A DNA stretch of 11,565 nucleotides from the NCBI GenBank assembly GCA_026770585.1, contig MU646744.1, positions 73,547-85,111 on the forward strand. The letters are read 5' to 3'. The first letter of the stretch is position 1. Every line of letters begins with the position of its first letter. Below the pieces are notes generated by a model. The model was not told where the DNA came from, searched no databases, and saw only the letters and a program-made list of their open reading frames with translations. Positions 1-6,418 of the stretch are shown here, piece by piece. A program made the translations under genes and the position numbers. This DNA is from Baffinella frigidus. Lineage: Eukaryota; Cryptophyceae; Cryptomonadales; Baffinellaceae.

Positions 1-69
1 GAGAGGGGAGAGGAGAGAGGAGAGAAGGGGGAGGAGAGAGGGGAGATCAGAGAGGAGAGAGGAGAGAGC
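1..69. repeat. GA-rich low-complexity tract
   Basis: Almost pure purine sequence made of GAGAGGGGAG-like units with one short interruption near position 47. It is a microsatellite and has no coding content. On the minus strand it is a pyrimidine tract that would lie inside or beyond the downstream part of the E4-like gene. Confidence 0.85.
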
Positions 70-530
70 ACCCTGCGCTGACGCGGCTGTCCAACACCCT
101 ACAGGGATAGCGTGGGCGCGGCAGCCCGGGGGGGGCATGCTGCAGCGGGCCCGTTCTCCCAACCCCCATACAGCAGGAAATCAGTGGGGGGGGGGTCCAC
201 CAGCCACCAGAAGTGAACCAGATCGGGTTGAGGAAGACAAAGCTTTTGCACCAGGCGGTCAACTCTCAGGGTTTACCTCTGGTGAAATTTACTACAGGTA
301 GAAAATCCCGATTTGGTAAACTTGGGGTGGCTGGTGGGGGCGCGGCAACGTTTGTGGCGGAACCGCAGGCAGAAACCCGCCTGTCGCGTCGCCGCGTCAT
401 GCAGGGGCGGGGCCCAGAAAGGCGCGATCGAACCACATGCCACTAGGAATAGGTGTAGGGGGGTTGACGCCAAGGCTTTGGCGAGCTGGGCGGAGGGGTC
501 GGTGCTGGTTTTGGAGTGGGGGGGGAGCAC
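70..530. other. Probable intron/unassigned sequence 3' of E4-like exon
   Basis: On the minus strand this follows the CAG|GTGCTC donor that ends the E4-like exon. The open frame continues to about 273, but the protein becomes Pro/Cys/His-rich and loses any resemblance to the preceding part, so I read it as intron. I looked for the next E4 exon (a conserved LLGPF-like block). A short FLGP string occurs in another frame near 400-430, but the phase of the only good acceptor (a pyrimidine-rich CTAG near 445) does not fit. No further exon can be supported. Confidence 0.4.
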
Positions 531-1076
531 CTGCAGCGCCGCGAACTGGCCGTGGAAAGGCTCGACGAGGTTGAGCTTGGTCACCTCCTTGATGAGCAGC
601 GGCACGACGCTCTCCTGGTGCGCGACCAGCAGCGACAGCAGACACGTCCCGTTCCCGTCCGCCCCCACGTATCCTGGCAAAGACATCCTGCGGAGCGTTT
701 GCAGCAGCGCCGGGAGGAACCCTGACGGGAAGGAGAGGCGCGACGTCCCGTCCCCTTTCAGTATGTCGAGCACGGTCTGCGGACCCCAGCCCGCGCTGGG
801 TGCTGCGGCGCCGGAAAACTGCCCGGGCTGGAGGAGGACGAGAGTGGCGAACACGACCGATTGCTTCTTTAGGTAATCCGCGTACTCGTCGCCGCCCGCC
901 TGCGCCGCTTTCGTGTGGACCTGGAAGAGGAACCCGAGCTTGTCGGTTGTCGCTGGCGCGACTAGCTTGGCCATGAGGACAGCATCAACGTTCGCGCGAC
1001 CGACGCTGAGGGGCTGAGTGGCATCGATGCTCGCGGCGTCCTTGCCCAGGATCTGGGCAAGTTTGGCGGAAGCCAT
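531..1076 (-). CDS. UFD2/UBE4-like ubiquitin conjugation factor E4, N-terminal exon (partial)
   Basis: This exon encodes 182 residues and is open at its 3' end. I start it at the ATG at 1076, which has G at -3 and +4 (AGGGATGGC). The upstream in-frame codon at 1085 is TTG, not ATG. The order of short blocks resembles the N-terminal part of the Ufd2 core: an LS..NVDAVLMAKL block (about residues 25-38), a helix ending LVLLQPGQF (about 79-87), PSGFLPALL (about 117-125), then a Leu-rich helix with LLVAHQ (about 148-155). E4 factors extend ubiquitin chains with E1/E2/E3 and carry a C-terminal U-box, which is not in this window. The exon ends at 531 with CAG|GTGCTC. The sequence is GC-rich with G/C at third codon positions. 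The assignment rests on remembered family patterns, not a search; another helical-repeat protein is possible. That it is a real coding exon is much surer than its name. Confidence 0.55.
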
Positions 1077-1395
1077 CCCTTGCAAAACCGCACCGCCGTG
1101 CGCTCCTCACTCTGTTCAGCTTCTGTATCCCCTTCCCTTCAGTGACGCGCTTACGTCCCAAGATCCCTGCTCAAAAAAACGCCGCGGAACAGGGAAAATC
1201 CGGAGAAAGTCCACCAAAGCACCAAAAAAGCTCCAAAGCTCCAATTTGGGCTCCAATGCTTATGCTGGTACCAGGGTGTCTCTGGTGGTTCTTCGGTGTG
1301 CGGTCCTAGGTATCTGAGTGTGATCCAACTCTCACCTCACACCCCCGCACAATCCTCCACACAGTCCCTCTCACCTTGTGGAATCTTGTTTTCTC
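1077..1395. promoter_or_regulatory. Upstream region of the minus-strand E4-like gene
   Basis: No convincing coding sequence on either strand. The stretch next to 1077 would hold the 5' UTR and promoter of the E4-like gene by position. I see no TATA box or other clear element, so the label rests on location only. Confidence 0.3.
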
Positions 1396-1856
1396 TTGAC
1401 ATCTGAGGTACCGTGGTTGGAGCTCTTATGCGCTTAACCATGGGATACCATGAGCCTCACAACGGCTGACTTGATCCGGGTATGTGTGTGAGCACGGCAA
1501 TCAATTGTTGTAACTTCATACACCCGTTTGAGGATACCATTTATCCCCAAAAATGTTTTCCTGCAGATCCTTTCTACGGAAGGGGTTGTCGTGGGGCTAG
1601 GTTGGGAGCATTAAAAACCTGAAGGACCTAAAGGACCAGGCAGAAGTGTTCGTGTAGACGTGGTGTGTGGCGTGTGTTGGTGCTCACGCGCATGGTTGCT
1701 GACGCGCGTGAGCACTGCTGCGTGTGAAAGCTGATACGGTGCGTGGTTTGATCTAACATCTCTCTTTTCCCCCATGTCTGGCTGATCTCACCTCCTACAT
1801 TTGTGTGGTTTGACATTTTAGGTATCCGTGGTTGGAGCTCCTGTGAAACGCTAAAC
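1396..1856. repeat. Pair of ~45-bp direct repeats about 414 bp apart
   Basis: A segment beginning TTGACAT and containing GTGGTTGGAGCTC is present at 1396-1437 and again at 1810-1856, in the same orientation with a few substitutions and indels. Both copies end in a CGCTTAACC/CGCTAAACC-like string. The second copy runs straight into the CCCTAAA array. The interior shows no reverse transcriptase or transposase. It could be a solo-type repeat pair, a duplication made during insertion, or subtelomeric repeat remnants. Confidence 0.6.
1680..1715. repeat. Perfect 12-bp hairpin, 12-nt loop
   Basis: The arm GTGCTCACGCGC (1680-1691) is exactly complementary to 1704-1715. It lies between the two direct repeats. 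Function unknown. Confidence 0.7.
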
Positions 1857-2393
1857 CCTAAAACTAAATCCCTAGCCCCTAATCCCTAATCCCTAAAACC
1901 TGACCCCTAAAAACTAAACACCAAACCATGAACCCTGAACCCTCAACCCTAAACCCTGTACACTGAACCCTAACAACCAAACCATGAACCCAAAAAACTT
2001 AAACCCCAAACTCCAAACCCCGAAGCCTAAACCATACACCCCAAAACTTCGACCCTGATCCCAACACCCTACACCCTTCACCCTACACCCTACACCCTAC
2101 ACACTAAATCCTGAACCCTAAACCCTAAACCCTGAACCCTAAAACCTAAAACCCAAACCCTGAAATCCTAAACCCTAATCACTAAACCCCAACCACTACA
2201 CCAAAACCAGAAAGCATAGAGTCTAAAGCCCAAAGCATAAAGCCTCAACCCTAAAGCCTAAACCCTAAATCCTAGACCCTAAACCGCAAACCCTTAACCC
2301 TGAACCCTTAAGCCTTAACCCGAAACTCTAAACCCTAACCCCTACCCCCTAACCCCTAAACCCTGAACCCTGAACCCTACTCCCTAAACCCCC
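1851..2393 (+). repeat. Degenerate telomere-like array, CCCTAAA orientation
   Basis: About 540 bp made almost entirely of CCCTAAA-type heptamers and variants (CCCTGAA, CCCTACA, CCCTAAT, CCTAAAG). Short runs of perfect units are scattered among diverged ones. Plant/green-algal telomeres have this unit. The mixture of variants and unique DNA on both sides show an old interstitial array rather than an active chromosome end. Confidence 0.9.
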
Positions 2394-2615
2394 AAAATTT
2401 TGGCAAAAATGCAAAGCAAAAAACAGTTTACAGTTTTAAGTCTTTTTCAAAATCGTTTTCGGCCATTCAAAATTTTGGGCCTAAGGGGAAATGTAAGGAT
2501 GCCCCGCCATTTAAAAAAAAAATAAGGTGACCGTTTTTCAGACCAGCCCCCTAAAAAAGACGGCTCTAAACCCTAAACCCTAAACCCTAAACCCAAGGAT
2601 TGCCCCCAATCCTTG
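2392..2615. other. A/T-rich spacer with palindromes and four perfect CCCTAAA units
   Basis: No gene. It contains a 12-bp palindrome CCAAAATTTTGG at 2392-2403, a second AAAATTTT core near 2470, an A-run near 2513, and a short block of four near-perfect CCCTAAA units at about 2566-2594. A hairpin of two 9-bp arms (CAAGGATTG) around CCCC follows at 2594-2615. Confidence 0.6.
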
Positions 2616-2960
2616 AAAAAATACAGGAACATAGGGAAACATTCCACTAGCCTCTGGAGGTAGCTCAAAAAGTGCCCTGAAATCTTTCAGATTTGCCTTG
2701 ACTGGAGGCTGGATCCGACTTCCAAGATCAAAAGTTAAAACAGTTTCGATACAAAATCAACTTTTGGGATTTATGTTTTCAGAGCACTATTTCAGCCACC
2801 TCGGAGGGCTAGTGGTTAGCTTTATGCCATCAACGAGAGCGCCCACACCGAGTGGGCTCCGGTTTTCTCACCCTCTGAGTGCTGCTATCCAGGCTCCCCC
2901 CCCCTCTCCCCCCCCCGCTGAGAGCTCCCTTTTCTCAGTAGGTGGCGGGTACGAGACGGC
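2616..2960. other. Unassigned sequence containing a tRNA-like stretch
   Basis: No credible gene. The region includes 2800-2879, where a 7-bp end stem (CTCGGAG with CTCTGAG, one G-T pair) encloses the D-arm-like string GGCTAGTGGTTAGC. This resembles a decayed tRNA-derived sequence. Two C-rich runs follow at about 2896-2920. A single long plus-strand frame here is not protein-like. Confidence 0.4.
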
Positions 2961-3076
2961 GCGAAACCCGAAACCTGCCGAACCCCGAAACCCCTAAACC
3001 CTACACTCCAAACCCTCCACGCCAAACCCTAATCCTAAACCCTAAACCGTAAACCCTAAAAGGTAGTCCCTAAACC
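2961..3076 (+). repeat. Degenerate telomere-like array, CCCTAAA orientation (third block)
   Basis: About 115 bp of CCCTAAA variants, including CCCGAAA-like units at its start and more regular CCCTAAA units at its end. It has the same orientation as the arrays at 1851-2393 and 2566-2594, and lies immediately upstream of the plus-strand coding stretch at 3247. Confidence 0.8.
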
Positions 3077-3246
3077 AAGCACGTCGTGCTAGGGGGTCGC
3101 CCTGCGATTTCCGACGCGGCGTGGCTTCGACGGCGTGCAGAGAGATTAATAATTTATTGCCAAACAATCAGCGTCAGTGCCGCACACGCTACACATTGTG
3201 CCACTTGCTGTACCCCGTGTCGGCCGCTCAAACGAGCATTTTCCGG
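3077..3246 (+). promoter_or_regulatory. Possible 5' UTR/promoter of the 3247 coding stretch
   Basis: Unique sequence between the telomere-like array and the ATG at 3247. It contains a short palindrome GCACGTCGTGC near 3079 and an AT-rich ATTAATAATTTATT block near 3146. The frame stays open upstream of 3247, but the residues are low in protein character, so I treat this as leader sequence by position only. Confidence 0.25.
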
Positions 3247-3593
3247 ATGGATTCTACCTCCACCTCCTACGACAGTGTGCACGGTAGGCAGCCTTTTTCA
3301 CCGAAGACGCCCTCTCTACGCCGCATGGAGGGTGCTCGCCGCCCGTCGTCGGTTGGTGTGCATGGCGTAGACGGGGTTTTAGAGCCTTACCCCGATTACA
3401 GTCGACCTAATAGCCCAACCTTGGAGCCCTTTTCCCCTGAGGCGGGCCCATCCCGGACTCGGTCCTCACAGTTTGGTACGCTCGCTCGCCAGCTGTCAAA
3501 ATACACGCACAAGTCATCAATCAAGCAGCTGACTTCTGCTGCACTGCAGGGTCACCTCGCTCATCAGGAGGCGCAGCCCCCTAGGACCCTGCA
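3247..3593 (+). CDS. Unrecognised Ser/Pro-rich protein, N-terminal exon (hypothetical)
   Basis: From the ATG at 3247 an open frame of 116 codons runs to a TAG at 3595. The product looks like a disordered, phosphorylatable N-terminal tail: a Ser/Thr-rich start, several proline-directed sites (FSPK about 17-20, NSP about 55-57, FSPE about 62-65), an RRPSS basic site (31-35), then a basic segment with RQLSKYTHKSS (81-91). I do not recognise a family. The frame may be spliced rather than terminated: a GTAGGC donor at 3594 would join in phase to the strong acceptor at 4046, giving the exon listed at 4047. Alternatively it is a short complete ORF or a chance frame. Residue composition favours real coding, but only moderately. 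Confidence 0.4.
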
Positions 3594-3621
3594 GTAGGCC
3601 TATCTATGGCCCTGCTGTGGT

Positions 3622-3633
3622 CCTACATGTAGG
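3622..3633. repeat. 12-bp perfect palindrome followed by a G run
   Basis: CCTACATGTAGG is its own reverse complement and runs into about eleven consecutive G. The TCCTACA string recurs in the tandem repeats at 4136-4440, so this may be a related fragment. Confidence 0.6.
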
Positions 3634-3844
3634 GGGGGGGGGAGTCCTTGAGCGAGGTACCCCTGTAACGGCTGCATTCATCAACTGCGTGTGCACACGC
3701 GCTCGCGCGTCTATCCATCAAAACTGTGCATGCATGTACACGAGATGGGACCACCCACCCACCCACCCCACCTCCACGGCTCTCTGAGTGTTTTGCAAGG
3801 CCCCCTCTTGCGATTAGTAACGTTAGGACCAGTTCACAGGACTC

Positions 3845-3946
3845 ATCCCTTACGTGACCAACGGGCGAATAATCGCCCGTGGAAGCCCTAGACAGGTCCT
3901 AGGGCTCTACGGTAGGGCGTATGAGCCTACTGGTCACTTAAGGGAT
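3845..3946. other. 102-nt nested inverted-repeat cloverleaf (four-way junction)
   Basis: The outer arms 3845-3860 and 3931-3946 pair at 15 of 16 positions. Between them lie three further hairpins in series: ACGGGCGA with TCGCCCGT (3861-3880, 4-nt loop), AGCCCTAG with CTAGGGCT (3884-3906, 7-nt loop), and GTAGG with CCTAC (3912-3930, 9-nt loop). Hairpins one and three abut the outer stem with no spacer; the other spacers are 3 and 5 nt. The topology resembles a tRNA but the stems are too long and there is no T-loop or plausible anticodon loop, so it is not a tRNA gene. It falls within the candidate intron 3594-4046. It could be a structured RNA, a cruciform-forming recombination site, or a palindromic mobile-element remnant. 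Confidence 0.65.
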
Positions 3947-4046
3947 AAAGAGGTTTCAAAGCAAGCAAGCAGGAAGCTTCCACCGCCCGCCCGCAGTATC
4001 ATCACAGTATGTACGAATTCCTCCCTCACTCTCTCTCTCTCTCCAG

Positions 4047-4180
4047 CCTATCCGAACAGCATGCCCAGAAGAGTTGCACCGGCCCACTGTCCCCCATCTC
4101 TAAAATCGCATCTCTTACACGGTCCTACTCTGTCAAGTCACTCCGACTTCTCCTACATGGGGCCTACTGTAGACTCCGGG
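4047..4180 (+). CDS. Candidate second exon of the 3247 gene
   Basis: A textbook 3' splice site lies immediately upstream: a CT-repeat polypyrimidine tract ending CTCTCTCCAG at 4046. Joining 3593 to 4047 keeps an open frame that reads LSEQHAQKSC and then SPISKIASLTRSYSVKSL, a Ser/basic composition like that of the first exon. The 3' boundary is not clear because the sequence dissolves into the tandem repeat that starts near 4136; the end given is approximate. The alternative is that the CT tract and frame are coincidental repeat sequence. Confidence 0.3.
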
Positions 4181-4440
4181 AGGCGTTGTGTCCAACGACT
4201 CCTGCATCCGGATTGTCCGGATGCAGGAGGCCGGCGTTGAGACTCTGTCGGAGACTCCGACTACTCCTACAAGGGGCTGTGCCCCCAGATCCCCCATCAC
4301 TCACACGGTCGTCACGCTCTCGTCCTGGCGCCTCGGGTCTGGCCCGACAGGGTACGTGACTTTGTAAAGTCACCCCGACTACTCCTGCATCCGGATTGTC
4401 CCCAGGCTCCGACTACTCCTACACGGGTCGTGTTCCCAGA
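4136..4440. repeat. Diverged tandem repeats with a CTCCGACTACTCCTACA core
   Basis: The core GACTACTCCTACA with small variants occurs near 4143, 4257, 4377 and 4411. It is often followed by GGGGC or CATCCGGATTGTCC and preceded by AGTCACTCC/AGTCACCCC. Longer flanks (CCCCCATC...CACACGGTC) are also partly duplicated, so this is a tandem duplication with heavy divergence. No gene is supported beyond the candidate exon overlapping its start. Confidence 0.6.
4199..4229. repeat. Perfect 14-bp inverted repeat, 3-nt loop
   Basis: CTCCTGCATCCGGA (4199-4212) is exactly complementary to 4216-4229 around TTG. One arm (CCTGCATCCGGATTGTCC) recurs singly near 4386, so the hairpin probably arose by local inversion or duplication inside the tandem repeat. 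Confidence 0.8.
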
Positions 4441-4447
4441 TCGACCG

Positions 4448-4770
4448 CGCTCACGCGGAGTTAGGCCTCCTCCCTCCTAGGGACCACCACAGGCCCCTAG
4501 GCATCGGCCTACTGTACAGGCAGAGTCCTGGCGGCAGGCGTCGAGAGCGCACCGGTCCAGGTTTGAGCTCCACCCCTCAACCCTGTACCTCCAACCCCAA
4601 CCTCACCCCCCCCAGAGCGCTCACGCAGAGTTGGGGTTGCGACACACGGAACCTTGTCGGGCAGAAGTCACCACTAGCCATCAGCCTACTATGCACACAC
4701 GTAGGGCCCTGGATGAGGACGGGCCCGCCTCGGGACCATCCTCACACCTGGAGACAGGCGTTTCGAGCGC
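4448..4770 (-). repeat. Partial tandem copies of the C-terminal exon tail and flank
   Basis: The string CGCTCACGCRGAGTT starts at 4448, 4618 and 4768 (spacings 170 and 150 bp), with further shared pieces such as CATCRGCCTACT. On the minus strand this string is the stop-codon end of the exon at 4771-4884: RNPNSA followed by TGA. The copy at 4618 preserves that peptide end and part of the upstream CCGACAAGGTTCCG; the copy at 4448 preserves only PNSA-stop. They are fragments of the duplicated terminal exon array. Confidence 0.6.
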
Positions 4771-4884
4771 TCACGCGGAGTTGGGGTTGCGGAACTTGTT
4801 CGGGCTGCGGAAGCCGCCCCCGCGGAATGACTTGGAGGGGGAGGGCTTGGGGTTCACGTCGTCGCGTACCAGATACTGCGTCAA
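4771..4884 (-). CDS. C-terminal exon cassette 1 (best copy), probably of the SWS1-like gene
   Basis: The exon has 37 codons plus TGA and reads LTQYLVRDDVNPKPSPSKSF, then a Gly/Arg/Asn-rich tail ending RNPNSA. It follows a strong acceptor, CTCTCGCCCCCCCCGCAG, in phase 0. The first 21 codons match cassette 2 with seven synonymous third-base changes and only one amino-acid change (Q/S), so the block has been under protein-level selection. QLT-x-L near the start is where SWS1/ZSWIM7 proteins have their last conserved helix (VSDxQLTxxL), and exon 5 at 6395-6418 supplies VQVSNEE in the right phase. The link to that gene is inference; the coding nature and strand are well supported. Confidence 0.6.
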   Translation of the reverse strand: MTQYLVRDDVNPKPSPSKSFRGGGFRSPNKFRNPNSA

Positions 4885-5003
4885 CTGCGGGGGGGGCGAG
4901 AGGCGGGTTCGTTACCGAAGCTTTCAGTTCTGGAAGCCTTTCTCAACCCCCATTTTAGAGGGTGTGTACCACACAATGCCTGCAAGAGGGGTGATGAAGT
5001 CCC

Positions 5004-5090
5004 TCAGAGCTGAACGCTTTCCACTAGGCGGAAGGACTTGGAGGGGGAGGGCTTGGGGTTGACGTCGTCCCGCACTAGGTATGATGTCAA
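5004..5090 (-). CDS. C-terminal exon cassette 2
   Basis: This copy has 28 codons plus TGA and reads LTSYLVRDDVNPKPSPSKSF, then a short unrelated tail ending VQL. The acceptor CTGGCAG is intact. Compared with cassette 1, codons differ mainly at silent sites (ACG/ACA, TAT/TAC, CTG/CTA, GTA/GTG, CGC/CGG, GTG/GTC, TCA/TCC). Similarity to cassette 1 starts at the GCAG of the splice acceptor, as expected for a duplicated exon with its 3' splice site. The tail after SKSFR differs, so this copy would give a different C-terminus if used. Confidence 0.5.
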   Translation of the reverse strand: MTSYLVRDDVNPKPSPSKSFRLVESVQL

Positions 5091-5161
5091 CTGCCAGCAG
5101 GGGTACCACTCAGGGTTGAGTGTGGAGGGTCGAGGGTCGAGGGCGTAGGGTGTGGTATCCC

Positions 5162-5263
5162 TCAGTGGGGCGGGTGCGGCTGCCTAGCGTTGTCTCTCTT
5201 CGCGGAACGACTTTCGAGGGGAAGGGGGGGGTTGACGTGAACCCTCACCAGACACCGCGTCAA
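5162..5263 (-). CDS. C-terminal exon cassette 3 (diverged)
   Basis: It begins LTRCLVRVHVNPPLPLESRS and runs to a TGA at 5162. The acceptor CCTGGCAG is intact. Several replacements relative to cassettes 1 and 2 (Y to C, DD to VH, KPSP lost) suggest relaxed constraint. The frame is continuous with cassette 4 upstream, so the two could also be read through as one open segment of 73 codons. Confidence 0.35.
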   Translation of the reverse strand: MTRCLVRVHVNPPLPLESRSAKRDNARQPHPPH

Positions 5264-5380
5264 CTGCCAGGGGCCACGCCACGTCACACGTATGCAATCA
5301 GTAGCACGAAACGAAACACCGCGGGAGGACTTGGGGGGGGGGGGGGGGGCGGCGTCTTCGTTGACCAGGTGATGCGTCAA
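5264..5380 (-). pseudogene. Exon cassette 4, degenerate, with G17/C17 tract
   Basis: It begins LTHHLVNEDAAPPPPP. On the sense (minus) strand a 17-C run (plus-strand G run 5333-5349) replaces the VNPKP block with polyproline. The splice acceptor reads GGCTG instead of GGCAG and is therefore lost. I call it a decayed copy. The homopolymer makes both the reading frame and the assembly uncertain here. Confidence 0.4.
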
Positions 5381-5591
5381 CAGCCAGGACGAAGGGGCGG
5401 GTTGTTATGTCAGCCACTCTCGTTCGTCATGTCTGCCCCTGTCTGGCGTTGGCTGTCTCATCGGGCTTGCCACCACACAGTGGGCTTCGAGGCTTTGGGG
5501 CCGGGATTCCAGGTGTTACGTGACCAATTTGCATTAGATAAATCCTCAAGTTAATTGTCCTCAGGCAAGTTGACGTCTGATAAAAGGTTCG

Positions 5592-5608
5592 TAGTCCACC
5601 GTGTGGAC
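5592..5608. repeat. Short hairpin AGTCCAC-CGT-GTGGACT
   Basis: Two 7-bp arms around a 3-nt loop, located just past the peptide-similar part of exon cassette 5. Function unknown. Confidence 0.5.
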
Positions 5609-5614
5609 TGTCAG

Positions 5615-5669
5615 ACATGGAGGGGAAGGGCTTGGGGTTAACGTTGACGCGCACCAGGTATTGTGTCAA
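5615..5669 (-). pseudogene. Exon cassette 5, acceptor lost
   Basis: It reads LTQYLVRVNVNPKPFPSMS, clearly the same block as cassettes 1 and 2. The position of the splice acceptor is GGAT, not GCAG, so it should not be used as an internal or terminal exon. The open frame continues to 5427 but the tail is unlike the other copies. Confidence 0.45.
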
Positions 5670-5849
5670 ATCCGGTCTCGAGTTGACTCCAGGGTATATT
5701 TGGCAACTTAAGATCACGTTGCCCACGAAACCGCTAGGATTCCTAGCGGTCGTGATGAATGATTTCTGGTACAAAAAGTCGAAAAAGTATTGTAGTGGTA
5801 CAAATCTGTCAACTTTTGAGATCGAGGGTTATTCAACGATTTGACCCCT

Positions 5850-5897
5850 ACTCAGCTCCAGGCTGGGAGAGGCGCGGCTCCTCAGGTACTGCGTCAA
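5850..5897 (-). pseudogene. Exon cassette 6, 5' part only
   Basis: It begins LTQYL after an intact CCGGCAG acceptor and then loses similarity (RSRASPSLEL). It is the copy nearest to exon 5 of the SWS1-like gene. The left boundary is approximate. It may be a truncated duplicate, or a usable exon with another C-terminus. Confidence 0.35.
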
Positions 5898-6011
5898 CTG
5901 CCGGTACTCGAAATAAAGGACACGCGCAGCGACACTCTCAACTTTCGAAGCATGCGTTTAGGAGAAACAAGTTCCTCCGCTCCCCCTCAACGCCCACCCT
6001 GCAACCACCCT
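5898..6011. other. Unassigned sequence between cassette 6 and the inverted-repeat element
   Basis: No coding sequence is supported. By position this would belong to the intron between exon 5 and the cassettes on the minus strand. Confidence 0.3.
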
Positions 6012-6150
6012 CTAGCTCTGCCTCACTCGGGTTCACCGACAAGTCTCAAGTTGACGTGCTGGGTCTGCGGTTCAAATCCGTCAACTTTGGAGCGGGAAAG
6101 AGCCCGGGCTCAACGAATTGCTGAGCCCAAAGAGACTGAGACAGAGCTAG
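6012..6150. mobile_element. MITE-like element with CTAGCTCTGYCTCA terminal inverted repeats
   Basis: The ~139-bp unit begins CTAGCTCTGCCTCACTC and ends with the reverse complement of CTAGCTCTGTCTCAGTC, giving imperfect ~17-bp terminal inverted repeats. The core contains GTTGACGT...TGCGGTTCAAATCCGTCAACTTTGGAGCGG, printed here only in part. Related cores recur at 7073-7355 (inverted), 8170-8205 and 10755-10775, and related ends at 8238-8246, 10717-10740 and 11030-11050. It has no protein-coding capacity, so any mobility would depend on enzymes elsewhere. GGTTCAAATCC inside it matches a tRNA B box. Confidence 0.5.
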
Positions 6151-6382
6151 GACTCGGGTGGCCTAGAAAATTAGTGAGCCCAAACAGACTGACAGAGAGC
6201 TAGGACTCGGGTGGTCTAGACAATTGGCGAGCCCAAATAGACTGAGACAGAGCTAGACCATGTGCGACCCTGGAAAATTGGTGAGCCCAGACAGACTGAG
6301 ACAGATATAGACCCTGGGTGATCCTGGAAAGTTGGTGAGCCCAAATAGACTGAGACAGAGCTAGACCCTGGGTGACCCTGGA
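6115..6382. repeat. 53-54-bp tandem repeat, five units
   Basis: GAGCCCAAA-like unit starts fall at 6123, 6176, 6229, 6283 and 6337, so the period is 53-54 bp. Each unit contains GACTGAGACAGAGCTAG, which is the terminal inverted repeat of the element at 6012-6150; the array looks like repeated duplication of that element's right end. The last unit stops about 13 bp from the donor of exon 5. A similar unit occurs inverted at 11030-11075. Confidence 0.85.
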
Positions 6383-6394
6383 CGAGGGACGCAC

Positions 6395-6418
6395 CTCCTC
6401 ATTCGAAACTTGCACCTC
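6395..6418 (-). CDS. SWS1: Candidate 24-nt exon 5 of the SWS1-like gene
   Basis: The minus strand reads GGGTGCAG, then 24 nt encoding EVQVSNEE, then GTGCGT. Both junctions are phase 0, matching the start phase of exon cassette 1 and the end phase of exon 4. SWS1/ZSWIM7 proteins carry a short VSD-x-QL block followed by a Leu-rich helix near their C-terminus; VQVSNEE joined to LTQYLVRDD fits that arrangement. The donor GTGCGT is like the GTGCGG and GTGCGC donors of exons 1 and 2. Because 24 nt is very short, chance similarity cannot be excluded, and an exon extending further upstream is possible. Confidence 0.4.

Noticed and set aside
273-530. Continuation of the E4-like open frame beyond the exon
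   Set aside because: Composition changes abruptly to Pro/Cys/His-rich after a good CAG|GTGCTC donor, and the residues no longer resemble the family.
397-645. Minus-strand frame with an FLGP string that recalls the LLGPF block of E4 proteins
   Set aside because: The phase is wrong for the preceding exon and the frame stops a few residues later.
1396-1856. LTR retrotransposon
   Set aside because: The repeats are only about 45 bp and nothing between them encodes gag or pol.
1851-2393. A real chromosome end
   Set aside because: Units are heavily diverged and unique or genic DNA lies on both sides.
3845-3946. A tRNA gene
   Set aside because: The closing stem is 16 bp, the other stems are too long, and there is no T-loop TTCRA or U33-type anticodon loop.
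6060-6095. tRNA gene around the B-box match
   Set aside because: The T-stem pairs only partly and no acceptor partner or A box lies at the required distance.
6115-6382. CRISPR array
   Set aside because: The repeats are contiguous diverged satellite units without unique spacers, in a eukaryotic setting.
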